A DNA stretch of 18,194 nucleotides from an uncultured Ruminococcus sp. (GTDB taxonomy: Bacteria; Bacillota; Clostridia; Oscillospirales; Ruminococcaceae), in NCBI RefSeq assembly GCF_946187255.1, contig NZ_CAMHRZ010000041.1, positions 1-18,194 of the forward strand, in the 5' to 3' direction. Both the position numbers and the translations under genes were made by a program. This document shows, piece after piece, positions 7,444 through 15,692 of the stretch. Position 1 is the stretch's first letter. Every line of letters begins with the position of its first letter. The notes under the pieces were generated by a model. The model made no database searches. It was not told the origin of the DNA and worked only from the letters and a program-made list of their open reading frames with translations.

Positions 7444-8835
7444 CTAGAACATATAGATATACATATACGATCCGCTGTCACCCGAAACAAGTATAGCTGT
7501 GCAGAAAATAAGCAGCGCTATCACCCATACGGGCTGGATAACGGTTTGCAGGTATTCGTTGCTGAACACCTTTTTCTTGAATATATATCCGGATACTCCG
7601 CTGGAGATAAGCAGACATATAACAACAAAAAGGAAATAAGTACCAAAAAGATACTCAGAGGTCGTATCCACAGCCACATTGCTGCCGCCGAACATGGCTG
7701 CTATATACTGTACAGCTTCCATCGGGGATGAAAATGCCAGGAACGGGAGTATCACCATGAGCAAAAACAGGAACAACAGTCTTTTTACAGGTGTGGGCAG
7801 TTTATTCAAAGGTTTTTTCAGTATCTTTTCAAGACATAGCATCAGCATGAATGCCGCACCGAATACGACGGTGCGCAGTGAAAAGCCGTACCATAACATA
7901 GCAACAATAAGGGATATGGTCACTGCCAGAAGATCGCAGAATAAACCCTCCCCCGAACGCTTGATGCTTCGGTAGATATAATCCACGCACCAGCGGTAAA
8001 CCGTGCAGTTGAAACGGCGGCAGAAATCGAAAAATCCTGTGGCTCTGTAAGGCTCACGGAAATTTCGAGGCACTCTGATACCCATAAGTGAAGCCAGTCC
8101 GCTTGCCATATACGAAAACGCACTGAGTTCAAAAAATACAAAAAATGCAAAAGCAAGTATGCCTATCCATGCGGAAAGCGCAGGCAGAGACCTTACCGGG
8201 ATGTCCCTGACATCGTTCCATAGCTCGTACATGGTGTTCGATATGAACAGCTTCATAAATAGTCCCAGCATCAGCATCCTGATGCCCGCCGCACTTTTTT
8301 CAGCGGAGACTTTTGGCTCTTCCATTTCACGGCGTACACGGTCAAATCTCAATATGGGACCTGCCGCAAAACAGGGAAAAAATGCGATATATTCGGCAAC
8401 ACGGATAAATTTGTGGTCGCAGACATACTTTTTGCGGTAAACGTCAACGCAGTATGCAATAGAATGAAAGGGCATTAAAGAAGCGCCAACAAGTGCTGTG
8501 TTTTTCAGTATCGATTGCTTTCCGATCACTGTCAGCAGATCAGAACCGTCGTAGGCGGTCCTGTGAAAAAGCAAAAACGCCGCAAAATTCACAGCTATCG
8601 AAAGCCCCACCAGCACTCTGCCCGCAGGCTTTTCACGGAAGTTGTGTATGAATACACCAAAAAGATATCCGCTGAGGATGCACACACCCATTAGGATAAG
8701 CCCCACTGGGTCAGCATAACAGATAAGCCCCGCCCCCGAAAGAAGCACAAGTCTGCTTTTTATCTGCTTGGGTGAGACAAGATACAGGGCAGTGAATACA
8801 GGCAGAAAAAAATAAAGAAAACCAAGACCTATCAT
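7444..8835 (-). CDS. MBOAT-family (AlgI/DltB-like) membrane protein lacking catalytic histidines
   Basis: A 463-residue polytopic protein, close to AlgI in length. Family landmarks are present in order: AYCVDVYR (127-134, usual SYxIDVYR), FFPCFAAGPI (152-161), FFELSAFSYMASGL (234-247), RNFREPYRATGFFDF (258-271), DYIY (285-288) and MLWYGFSLRTVVFG (313-326). The family reads FWRRWH and LWHG at the last sites, where the histidines are required for O-acyl transfer. Here these are FCRRFN (N276) and LWYG (Y316), so both are gone. The frame is intact with no stop or shift. ATG overlaps the rnmV stop by 4 bases and AAAGGGG inside rnmV serves it. It would normally move acyl groups across the membrane to the DHHW partner for cell-wall polysaccharide modification; catalysis is questionable here. 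Confidence 0.88.
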   Translation of the reverse strand: MIGLGFLYFFLPVFTALYLVSPKQIKSRLVLLSGAGLICYADPVGLILMGVCILSGYLFGVFIHNFREKPAGRVLVGLSIAVNFAAFLLFHRTAYDGSDLLTVIGKQSILKNTALVGASLMPFHSIAYCVDVYRKKYVCDHKFIRVAEYIAFFPCFAAGPILRFDRVRREMEEPKVSAEKSAAGIRMLMLGLFMKLFISNTMYELWNDVRDIPVRSLPALSAWIGILAFAFFVFFELSAFSYMASGLASLMGIRVPRNFREPYRATGFFDFCRRFNCTVYRWCVDYIYRSIKRSGEGLFCDLLAVTISLIVAMLWYGFSLRTVVFGAAFMLMLCLEKILKKPLNKLPTPVKRLLFLFLLMVILPFLAFSSPMEAVQYIAAMFGGSNVAVDTTSEYLFGTYFLFVVICLLISSGVSGYIFKKKVFSNEYLQTVIQPVWVIALLIFCTAILVSGDSGSYMYIYMF

Positions 8836-9431
8836 GTTTCATCCCCTTTCATCTGTGTGATATGTTCTATAAAAGCTTCCCTGCCCATAAGCGTGCTAAC
8901 CGCATCGCGCAGAGCATTTGAGGATAGATTGTCGGGCAGCCCCAGTGATACGGCAACTCTTTTTCTTAAAGCTGAACTGTTAGCCGAACCGTTCAGCCCC
9001 AGATTTATCATATCCTGCTTGGTCACAGGCTCACGCACCAGCATTTCCTCATCGGCAAGTCCTGCCCTTGTGAATGCTTCACGGAGTATATCGGCGCTCA
9101 TGCCCTCAACTCCCAGCTTGCCCTCTTTTGATGCGTGCAGCTTGCGGCGTTCCTTGCCGAAAATGACAGGACAGTACACATTTGTTATCTCCGCATCACC
9201 GACTATGCTCTTGATCTTTCCGCGTATCTGCTGACCTGCGGTATCCGAATCGGTAAGGATAACTATACCCACCTTGCGGGCGTACATCTGTATCAGTTTT
9301 ACAGTATCCTCATTGTGATAGATGCGAAAACCGTCGGTGGTTATGATGACTGCGTCGATGACCTCAGAAAGTGCGATTTTATCATACTTTCCCTCCACGA
9401 CGACTGCCTGTTTCAGTCTTATCTTTTCCAT
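8832..9431 (-). CDS. rnmV: Ribonuclease M5-like Toprim protein (5S rRNA maturation)
   Basis: 199 residues, near the RnmV length (about 186). The Toprim domain spans about 8-110, with VVEGKYDKIAL (E13 is the catalytic glutamate), ITTDGF (30-35), ILTDSDTAG (58-66, the DxD metal pair D61 and D63) and KLGVEG (105-110). The remaining part matches the C-terminal DUF4093-type region, including TKQDMINLGLNGSANSSALR. RNase M5 cuts both strands of precursor 5S rRNA in the cytoplasm with ribosomal protein L18. Primase and RecR-type Toprim proteins are excluded by lack of zinc fingers. AGGAGA over the holA stop provides the ribosome binding site, 3 bases between genes. No KsgA gene, its frequent neighbour, is in the window. 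Confidence 0.85.
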   Translation of the reverse strand: MEKIRLKQAVVVEGKYDKIALSEVIDAVIITTDGFRIYHNEDTVKLIQMYARKVGIVILTDSDTAGQQIRGKIKSIVGDAEITNVYCPVIFGKERRKLHASKEGKLGVEGMSADILREAFTRAGLADEEMLVREPVTKQDMINLGLNGSANSSALRKRVAVSLGLPDNLSSNALRDAVSTLMGREAFIEHITQMKGDET

Positions 9432-9434
9432 AAG

Positions 9435-10502
9435 CTATCTCCTGCCGTTCCCTGCCATGAAGCATTCAGCTATGCGCTGTTCAAGCATGAGCATAGCAGC
9501 TTTTTTATCCAGCGAAGTCGTCTTCAGCGTAAGGTCGGTGGCTGACATTATCATCAGCACTTCCTTGATCTTTGAAAGTGAAATGCTTCCGCACACCTGA
9601 TAGGCTTTCTTGATGGCAAACTCACGGTTTTTAGGGTATCCGAAATCGGTGCAGGCATCCTGGTGGCTTAGTCCCGATGACCTTGCCAGCTTTGCACGAT
9701 ATATGTCAGTCAGCGAAAAGCCGATTATACTAACTATCTCATAAGCGTCATAGTCCTGTTTTGCCAGCTCAAACAAGCGGTTATAGACATACTTCGCGTT
9801 ATTGTTCAGGATATTTACAGCAAGCTCGTATCCGTCGGATTCGATATGCTTCACACACAAGGTGTCGATATCCTCTTTTGTGACTTCCCTGCCCTGAGCA
9901 TAGGCGGACAGCTTGGCTATCTCCTGCTTGATATACGCAGAGTCGCATCCGCAGAATTCGGCAAGGTATTCGGCAGTGCGTTTATCTATCCCGCAGCCGT
10001 TCTTCTGGAGCGCTGCCGCGATGGATCTTCCCAGTTCTCCCGATGACTTATAAGCGAAATCACACACATAGCCGTGCTTTGCGCAATGGTCGCAGAAGCG
10101 CTTGTTTTTGTCGGTAAGGGAGCGCTTGTTCTTGTAAAGGTCGGCGCTTGTTGCATAGATGATAACGGTGGTATTCTCTGAGAGATTGGATACTATCTTC
10201 CGCAGTGCATCGCCGTCTTCCTTGCTCAAGTCCTCCATCCTAAGATCGTTTATAGCCACCACTACACGTTCTGCAAACATGGGCAAAGCTTCGCAGGCAT
10301 CCAGCAAAGCAGGGATATCCAGTCCCTTGCCCTCGAATTTGTGGAAATTCATGAACTGTGCGTCCTTAGGGCACAGCTTGTTTATCATCCATTTAACAAA
10401 GCTCTCGATCGAAGCCTGATCGTGCCCGTAAAAATAGTAAAGACTTGCAGCTTCGCCGTTCTTTATCTCTTTGGTCATATTTGATGGATTAGTTGCGGGC
10501 AT
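9435..10502 (-). CDS. holA: DNA polymerase III subunit delta
   Basis: A 355-residue HolA homologue, the usual size. YYFYGHDQASIESFVKWM (22-39) matches the start of the AAA+-like fold of delta, which opens the sliding clamp in the clamp-loader complex; VVVAINDLRMEDLSKED, YKNKRSLTDKNKR and the helical C-terminal third (KKAAMLMLEQRIAECF) also fit. The family lacks a working Walker A and none is seen. Placement directly after comEC is the common Firmicutes arrangement and supports the call. ATG at 10502 follows AAGGAGG, which is made by the last codons of comEC; only one base separates stop and start, so translation is probably coupled. E. coli-type HolA similarity is low as is normal for the family. 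Confidence 0.9.
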   Translation of the reverse strand: MPATNPSNMTKEIKNGEAASLYYFYGHDQASIESFVKWMINKLCPKDAQFMNFHKFEGKGLDIPALLDACEALPMFAERVVVAINDLRMEDLSKEDGDALRKIVSNLSENTTVIIYATSADLYKNKRSLTDKNKRFCDHCAKHGYVCDFAYKSSGELGRSIAAALQKNGCGIDKRTAEYLAEFCGCDSAYIKQEIAKLSAYAQGREVTKEDIDTLCVKHIESDGYELAVNILNNNAKYVYNRLFELAKQDYDAYEIVSIIGFSLTDIYRAKLARSSGLSHQDACTDFGYPKNREFAIKKAYQVCGSISLSKIKEVLMIMSATDLTLKTTSLDKKAAMLMLEQRIAECFMAGNGRR

Positions 10503-10503
10503 A

Positions 10504-12465
10504 TCATAGCCTCCTTAAAGTTGTTCCTTTTAGTTCCAGCACCGAACTTTCGTCGGATATATCGATGCTTTTCCCGTTTATGGTGATATTTCCCTTGCCG
10601 AGAATGATACTGTTATCCTCGTACTCTATCTCATACCCGTTCTTCTGCGCCTTGACCCTGATACTTCCGATATCGGCAGAGCTGCCGTTTTCAAGTACGA
10701 TCAGCCCGCTGTCTTCTTCAAATAGCGGGTCATCGTTTATGAATATCATCTGCGGTACGGGATAGATATCCTCTTCATAAGCGGAAGCTGTCAGTACACC
10801 GCGTTCACTGATGAAAGCGCTCTTTATCCTGCGTACAGCATGATTTTCAAGCTGACGCTGTACAGCACTATTAAGCTTTCCGTGACAGCCAACATCGAAT
10901 ACCACCGCACTGCCCTTGCAGGTTACGACATAAGCGGTCTTGCGTCCGCCGGGCAGTACCGTGACTGTCATTTCGCTGTCAAAAGCGCGGCACACCTGCG
11001 ATGCGGCAGACCACACAGCAAACACTGTTATCACAGCAAGCAGATAACGCTTTTTGTCCCGCACCCTGACAGTATACACTACCATTACCGCACAGCTTAC
11101 GATGACAAGTGCCGATATGGCAGGCGAAGATGTAAAAACATAGCTTATATCAAGTGCCGCCAGCTTATCGGAACAGTATAGAACAAATCTGACAGGCAGT
11201 GAAGCAAGCCTGATAACAGGGCGTGAAAGGGTGATATTTCCCCCTAAGATAAGTACCACACAGCAAAGCTGCAGCGATATGGTACACAGGGGTACAAGAA
11301 GCAGGTTCGTGACCACCGACATTACCGAGATGCCGCCGAAATACCCAGCAGAAGCGGGCGCTGTTACAAACAGCACCGAAACTGACATTTTTACTGAGCT
11401 GTCAACCTTGTTTTCTTCCTTGCCCTCAGAGGAAAGGATGGTGATCTCGATCGCCAGCACTGCAAGAAACGACAGCACAAACGACGGTGATACCGCAGAA
11501 TAAGGAGCGGAGGTTAGCAAAAGCAAGGCACACAGCCCAAGAGAATTAAGCCCGTCGCTTTTTCTGCCAAGCACCGAGCCTGTACGGGTGAATGTGAACA
11601 TCACCGCTGCTCTGACAACACTGACCGATAATCCCGCAAACACGGCAAATCCCCATATCTCGGCTAAAGTAAGGATGAAGACGATATGCTTCGATTTTAT
11701 GAGTTTCCCTGCGAAAAAGCTAAAAAAGCTGACAGCTATGACAAGGTGGATACCGGACACCGCAAATATATGTCCGAGACCACTGCGGTAAAGCATGGTC
11801 TTCATTGACGGAGTCATGGCGGACTTGTCACCGCAGAGCATCGCCCCGAGAAATGCGCCTTCCCTTCCGGGACATACCGATACTATCAGCCCGAACAGCT
11901 TGTCGCGGTATTCACGGATACCCCGAAACAGAGAATTGACCGAACGACCGCCGAGTTCATAGCTGCACGTTGCGTAGCCACCCTGCAAAAATATGCTTTT
12001 GGAATAATAGTACTCGTCACTGTCAAAGCTGATACTGCCTTCAATGACATTCACGGTATCAGTGACAGTGATCTCATCGTAATAGTGAAAATCATCCGCA
12101 GGCAGCACAAAGCTGATCTCCGTACTGATGCCGTCAGCTTTACCGCTGACAAGTACTCTTTCATACTGTCCGCCTATCTGCGAAAGTTCGGTGATATGCC
12201 CTTTGATCGTAACAGTCTGCCCATCCAGCGCCGTAAGACGATCATACACAAAATGTGTATAGCAGCTGTTCACCAGTATCCCCGCTGCAAAGAAAACAAA
12301 GCACACCACCGCATGACGGCGGTAATTTTTTAAGGCAGCAAAAACCAATGCCGCCAGCCCAAAGGCTGTCAGCAGTAATACAACGTTCAATTCGCTCCTG
12401 TAAGCCGCCGCTAGCAGCAGTGCTGCCCCATAAGCCCCGCCTGCCCATGCCGCCTTTCTGGTCAT
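10504..12465 (-). CDS. comEC: ComEC/Rec2-family competence protein with degenerate C-terminal domain
   Basis: A 653-residue polytopic protein. An N-terminal DUF4131-type region with helices in the first 70 residues and an OB-like stretch (about 82-170) precedes the Competence domain, recognised by GAMLCGDKSAMTPSMKTMLYRSGLGHIFAVSGIHL (207-241) and helices through about 465. In competent bacteria this forms the channel for single-stranded DNA entry. The usual C-terminal MBL domain is reduced: VVFDVGCHG (521-529) recalls the LVDxG strand, but AFISERGVLTASAY stands where the THxHxDH metal motif should be, so that domain cannot bind metal in the usual way. It is shorter than standard ComEC (about 750-800). 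ATG at 12465 has only GGTGG nearby, a modest start; no in-frame alternative was seen upstream. Confidence 0.88.
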   Translation of the reverse strand: MTRKAAWAGGAYGAALLLAAAYRSELNVVLLLTAFGLAALVFAALKNYRRHAVVCFVFFAAGILVNSCYTHFVYDRLTALDGQTVTIKGHITELSQIGGQYERVLVSGKADGISTEISFVLPADDFHYYDEITVTDTVNVIEGSISFDSDEYYYSKSIFLQGGYATCSYELGGRSVNSLFRGIREYRDKLFGLIVSVCPGREGAFLGAMLCGDKSAMTPSMKTMLYRSGLGHIFAVSGIHLVIAVSFFSFFAGKLIKSKHIVFILTLAEIWGFAVFAGLSVSVVRAAVMFTFTRTGSVLGRKSDGLNSLGLCALLLLTSAPYSAVSPSFVLSFLAVLAIEITILSSEGKEENKVDSSVKMSVSVLFVTAPASAGYFGGISVMSVVTNLLLVPLCTISLQLCCVVLILGGNITLSRPVIRLASLPVRFVLYCSDKLAALDISYVFTSSPAISALVIVSCAVMVVYTVRVRDKKRYLLAVITVFAVWSAASQVCRAFDSEMTVTVLPGGRKTAYVVTCKGSAVVFDVGCHGKLNSAVQRQLENHAVRRIKSAFISERGVLTASAYEEDIYPVPQMIFINDDPLFEEDSGLIVLENGSSADIGSIRVKAQKNGYEIEYEDNSIILGKGNITINGKSIDISDESSVLELKGTTLRRL

Positions 12466-12520
12466 ACGGACACCACCATTCTCCGTACTGATAGGATCAA
12501 GATGTCTTAACTAAATATAT

Positions 12521-12548
12521 GGCTGCCGCAAATCGCTTCACGGCAGCC
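12521..12548 (-). terminator. Probable terminator after the HIT gene
   Basis: Perfect 8-base arms GGCTGCCG and CGGCAGCC around a 12-base loop lie 15 bases after the HIT stop. The sequence after the stem on the minus strand, ATATATTTAGTT, is only partly T-rich, so termination may be incomplete, allowing some read-through into comEC. No convincing promoter for comEC was found at 12466-12520. Confidence 0.5.
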
Positions 12549-12562
12549 CGAGAATGTATCGA

Positions 12563-12907
12563 TCAACCCGCAGGCCAGGTCAGCGGTCTGCCCGCAAGCA
12601 GATGGAAATGTATGTGGAAAACACTCTGTCCTGCACTTTCGCCGCAGTTTGATACCACGCGGAAGCCGTCCTTCATGGACTCGTTCTCCTTAGCCAGCTT
12701 TGCGATGACTTCGTAGATATGTGCGATAACTGCGCTGTTCTCTGCGGTGACATCTGTCAGCATAGAGATGTGAGCCTTAGGTATCAGCAGATAGTGTACG
12801 GGTGCGGTGGGTGCTATGTCCTCAAAAGCATACACCAGTTCATCCTCATAGACTTTCTTTGAGGGGATCTCCCCTGCAACGATCTTACAGAATAAGCAAT
12901 CAGACAT
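12563..12907 (-). CDS. HIT-family nucleotide-binding hydrolase (HinT-like)
   Basis: A 114-residue protein with the full HIT domain: CLFCKIVAGEIP at 4-15 with C4 and C7 (zinc pair in many HinT proteins), the helix AHISMLTDVTAEN, and histidine triad HIHFHLLAGRPL at 98-109 (H98, H100 catalytic, H102). HinT proteins hydrolyse purine nucleoside phosphoramidates and adenylates, including lysyl-AMP, so a position downstream of an aminoacyl-tRNA synthetase is reasonable. ATG at 12907 follows GGAGG with 8 bases of spacing. It is 86 bases downstream of alaS with a hairpin in between. Full length, nothing missing. Very sure of the family. Confidence 0.95.
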   Translation of the reverse strand: MSDCLFCKIVAGEIPSKKVYEDELVYAFEDIAPTAPVHYLLIPKAHISMLTDVTAENSAVIAHIYEVIAKLAKENESMKDGFRVVSNCGESAGQSVFHIHFHLLAGRPLTWPAG

Positions 12908-12941
12908 TTTTCTTACCTCCGTTTTCTTGATATATATTTTC

Positions 12942-12987
12942 GCGGGATACCGTGCCGCACCTCATGATAAAGTGCGGCTGTATCCGC
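12942..12987 (-). other. Hairpin between alaS and the HIT gene
   Basis: Nested inverted repeat: inner arms GCCGCAC (12954-12960) and GTGCGGC (12972-12978), outer arms GCGGGATAC (12942-12950) and GTATCCGC (12980-12987). It starts 6 bases after the alaS stop. No T-run follows on the minus strand (GAAAATATATATC), so it is not a classical terminator; it may stabilise the alaS mRNA end or attenuate transcription. Confidence 0.6.
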
Positions 12988-12993
12988 TATCCA

Positions 12994-15651
12994 TTACTTT
13001 ATGAACTCGCCTGCTACCTCGGCAGCCTTTTCAAGTGCGGCTGCGATAAGTGCGGTATCACCCACACCTGCCATTGCTGAATCGGGACGTCCGCCGCCCT
13101 TGCCGTTGGTCAGTGCGGCTATCTTGCCTGCTATCTTACCTGCGTGAGCGCCCTTAGCAACAGCTTCCTTGCCGCAGGCAGCAACGATGTTGCCCTTTTC
13201 GCCGTTCACGGTGGTCATGATAACTACCACATTGTCATTGGCAGCCTTGAGTTCATCAGCCATTTTTCTGAGAACGTCAGGCTTGATATTTGAAAGCTGT
13301 GCAGTCGCAACGGATACGCCCTTGACATCAACAGCGTTCTCCAGCACAGACTTTGCTCTCATATTAGCCATAGAGGTCTCCAGCGAGTCTCTTTCCTTTT
13401 CAAGACCCTTTATCTCCTGCATTACAGCGCCGCAGCGTGCGACCAGCTCGGCAGGGTTGTTGAGCTTCAATGTCTCAGCTGCCTTGTTAATGGTGTCGAT
13501 ATTGCTATTGAGCAGTTCGAGCACGCCTGTACCTGTAACAGCTTCTATTCTTCTTACGCCCGAAGCAACGGAATTCTCGGAGATTATCTTGAACAGACCT
13601 ATCTTGGAAGTATTATTCAGGTGAGTACCGCCGCAGAACTCGATAGAAGCAGCCTCAGCCTTATCGCCCATAGTAACTACTCTTACAGTCTCGCCGTACT
13701 TCTCACCGAACAGCGCCATAGCGCCCAGCTTCTGAGCTTCTGCGATGGGCATTTCTTCCATAGTGATGTCCAGTGCATCGAATATATACTTATTTACCAG
13801 CGCCTCTACCTGTGCCTTTTCATCATTGGTCATAGCCTCAAAGTGAGAGAAATCGAAACGCAGTCTCTGGCTGTCAACCAGCTGACCTGCCTGATGAACG
13901 TGATCGCCCAGTACAGACCTCAGTGCTGCCTGCAGCAGATGTGCGCAGCTGTGGTTTCTCATGGTAGCAAGTCTCTTTGCCTTATCGACCTTGAATGTCA
14001 CCTGCTGACCAACAGTGAGGGCACCCTCAGTTACCTTTACTTTCAGTGCGAACTTTCCGCCCACAGCCTTCTGGGTGTCAAGTACCTCAGCCTTGCCTGT
14101 TGCGGTCTCAACAACGCCTGTATCGCCTGCCTGTCCGCCGCTCTCTGCATAGAAACAGGTCTGGTCTGGAACGATGTATACAACATCCTCAACGCCCGCA
14201 TTCTCGATGAGGTCGGTGTCGTTAGCCAGATAAGAGATAACGCCTGTATCCTCAGTCTTGTCATAGCCTGTGAACTTGGTAGAAACGTTCTTGTCGATCT
14301 TGTGGAATACAGTCTCCTCAGCGCCCATGTAGCCCTGAGACTCTCTTGCGCCTCTTGCAGTCTCTCTCTGCTTCTCCATGCATACAGCATAGCCCTCTTC
14401 ATCGGCAGAAAGACCCTTTTCTTCCAGTATCTCTCTTGTCAGATCGAGGGGGAAACCATAGGTATCCGACAGCTTGAAGCAGCTTTCGCCGTCCAGCATT
14501 GTCTTGCCTTCAGCCTGCAGCTTTTCGATATACTCATCGAGGATCTTCATGCCTCTGTCTATGGTGGAGTTGAAGTTCTGCTCTTCGGTTGTCAGTACCT
14601 TGACGATGTAGTCATATCTTTCTTCAAGTTCATTGTACTCGCACTTGTTGCAGTCAACAACAGTCTTCACAAGGTCTTTCAGGAACAGACCGTTGATTCC
14701 CAGCAGCTTGCCGTGACGAACAGCACGCCTGAGAAGTCTTCTCATAACGTAGCCTCTGCCTTCATTTGAAGGAAGTACATTATCGGAAGCAAGGAATGTT
14801 ACCGCACGGATATGGTCGGTGATAACACGGATAGAAACATCCTTCTTGTACTCTGCACCGTACTCACAGCCTGCTATCTTACAGATATGATCTCTTATAG
14901 CCTTGACGGTATCAACATCGAATATGGAGTCAACACCCTGCATCAGTGCGGCAAGTCTTTCAAGACCCATACCTGTGTCGATATTCTTCTGTGCCAGAGG
15001 AGTATAAGTGCCGTCCTCATGTCTCTCAAACTGGGTGAATACCAGGTTCCAGAACTCCATGAATCTATCGCAGTCGCAGCCTACCTTACAATCGGGCTTG
15101 CCGCAGCCGTACTTTTCTCCGCGATCGAAGTATATCTCGGAACAAGGACCGCAGGGACCGTCTGTACCAGCCTCCCAGAAGTTGTCCTCCTTGCCCATGC
15201 GGACGATGTGATCCATCGGCACGCCTATTTCCTCGTGCCATATCTTCTCAGCCTCATCATCATCCTCGTATACGGAAACGTGCAGCCTGTCGAGAGGAAG
15301 TTTCAGCACTTCTGTAACGTATTCCCAAGCCCATGCGATAGCTTCCTTCTTGAAGTAATCGCCAAAGGAGAAGTTACCCAGCATCTCAAAATAGGTACCA
15401 TGTCTGGCGGTCTTGCCGACATTTTCGATATCGCCTGTTCTTATGCACTTCTGGCAGGTGGTCATCCTCACTCTCGGGGGTACCTCCTGTCCTGTGAAGT
15501 AGGGCTTCAGCGGAGCCATGCCCGCAACGATAAGCAGCAGGCTCTTGTCATTCTGCGGTACCAGAGGATAGCTCTTGTGACGCAGACATCCCTTGCTCTC
15601 AAAAAATTTCAGGTACGACTCTCTGAGGTCGTTAAGACTTGTCCATTCCAT
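12994..15651 (-). CDS. alaS: Alanine--tRNA ligase
   Basis: An 885-residue class II synthetase, matching the usual length of about 875. The aminoacylation domain shows RMTTCQKCIRTGDIENVGKT (62-81), HGTYFEMLGNFSFGDYFK (84-101) and GLERLAALMQG (229-239). The editing domain has NHSCAHLL (H567, H571) and CGGTH (C673, H677), the four zinc ligands needed to clear mischarged Ser/Gly-tRNA. The C-terminal DHHA1 region ends with GGGRPDSAMAGVG, the oligomerisation and tRNA-binding part. It is cytoplasmic and essential. A Cys-rich insert, CGKPDCKVGCDCD (183-195), looks like a metal site seen in some bacterial AlaRS. ATG at 15651 follows AGGAAAG. Only 41 bases separate it from the VWA gene, with no promoter or leader, so it probably depends on the T-box further upstream. 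Confidence 0.98.
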   Translation of the reverse strand: MEWTSLNDLRESYLKFFESKGCLRHKSYPLVPQNDKSLLLIVAGMAPLKPYFTGQEVPPRVRMTTCQKCIRTGDIENVGKTARHGTYFEMLGNFSFGDYFKKEAIAWAWEYVTEVLKLPLDRLHVSVYEDDDEAEKIWHEEIGVPMDHIVRMGKEDNFWEAGTDGPCGPCSEIYFDRGEKYGCGKPDCKVGCDCDRFMEFWNLVFTQFERHEDGTYTPLAQKNIDTGMGLERLAALMQGVDSIFDVDTVKAIRDHICKIAGCEYGAEYKKDVSIRVITDHIRAVTFLASDNVLPSNEGRGYVMRRLLRRAVRHGKLLGINGLFLKDLVKTVVDCNKCEYNELEERYDYIVKVLTTEEQNFNSTIDRGMKILDEYIEKLQAEGKTMLDGESCFKLSDTYGFPLDLTREILEEKGLSADEEGYAVCMEKQRETARGARESQGYMGAEETVFHKIDKNVSTKFTGYDKTEDTGVISYLANDTDLIENAGVEDVVYIVPDQTCFYAESGGQAGDTGVVETATGKAEVLDTQKAVGGKFALKVKVTEGALTVGQQVTFKVDKAKRLATMRNHSCAHLLQAALRSVLGDHVHQAGQLVDSQRLRFDFSHFEAMTNDEKAQVEALVNKYIFDALDITMEEMPIAEAQKLGAMALFGEKYGETVRVVTMGDKAEAASIEFCGGTHLNNTSKIGLFKIISENSVASGVRRIEAVTGTGVLELLNSNIDTINKAAETLKLNNPAELVARCGAVMQEIKGLEKERDSLETSMANMRAKSVLENAVDVKGVSVATAQLSNIKPDVLRKMADELKAANDNVVVIMTTVNGEKGNIVAACGKEAVAKGAHAGKIAGKIAALTNGKGGGRPDSAMAGVGDTALIAAALEKAAEVAGEFIK

Positions 15652-15692
15652 TATTATTCTTTCCTTTCAAAAAAGATTTCCGTAAAAATATA

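Noticed and set aside
13621..14769. Long plus-strand open frame of 382 codons
   Set aside because: It lies wholly antisense to alaS, whose protein matches the family end to end; the plus-strand product has no recognisable motif and no ribosome binding site.
15652..15692. Possible separate alaS T-box or promoter
   Set aside because: Only 41 bases, with a ribosome binding site but no -10/-35 pair and no room for a leader.
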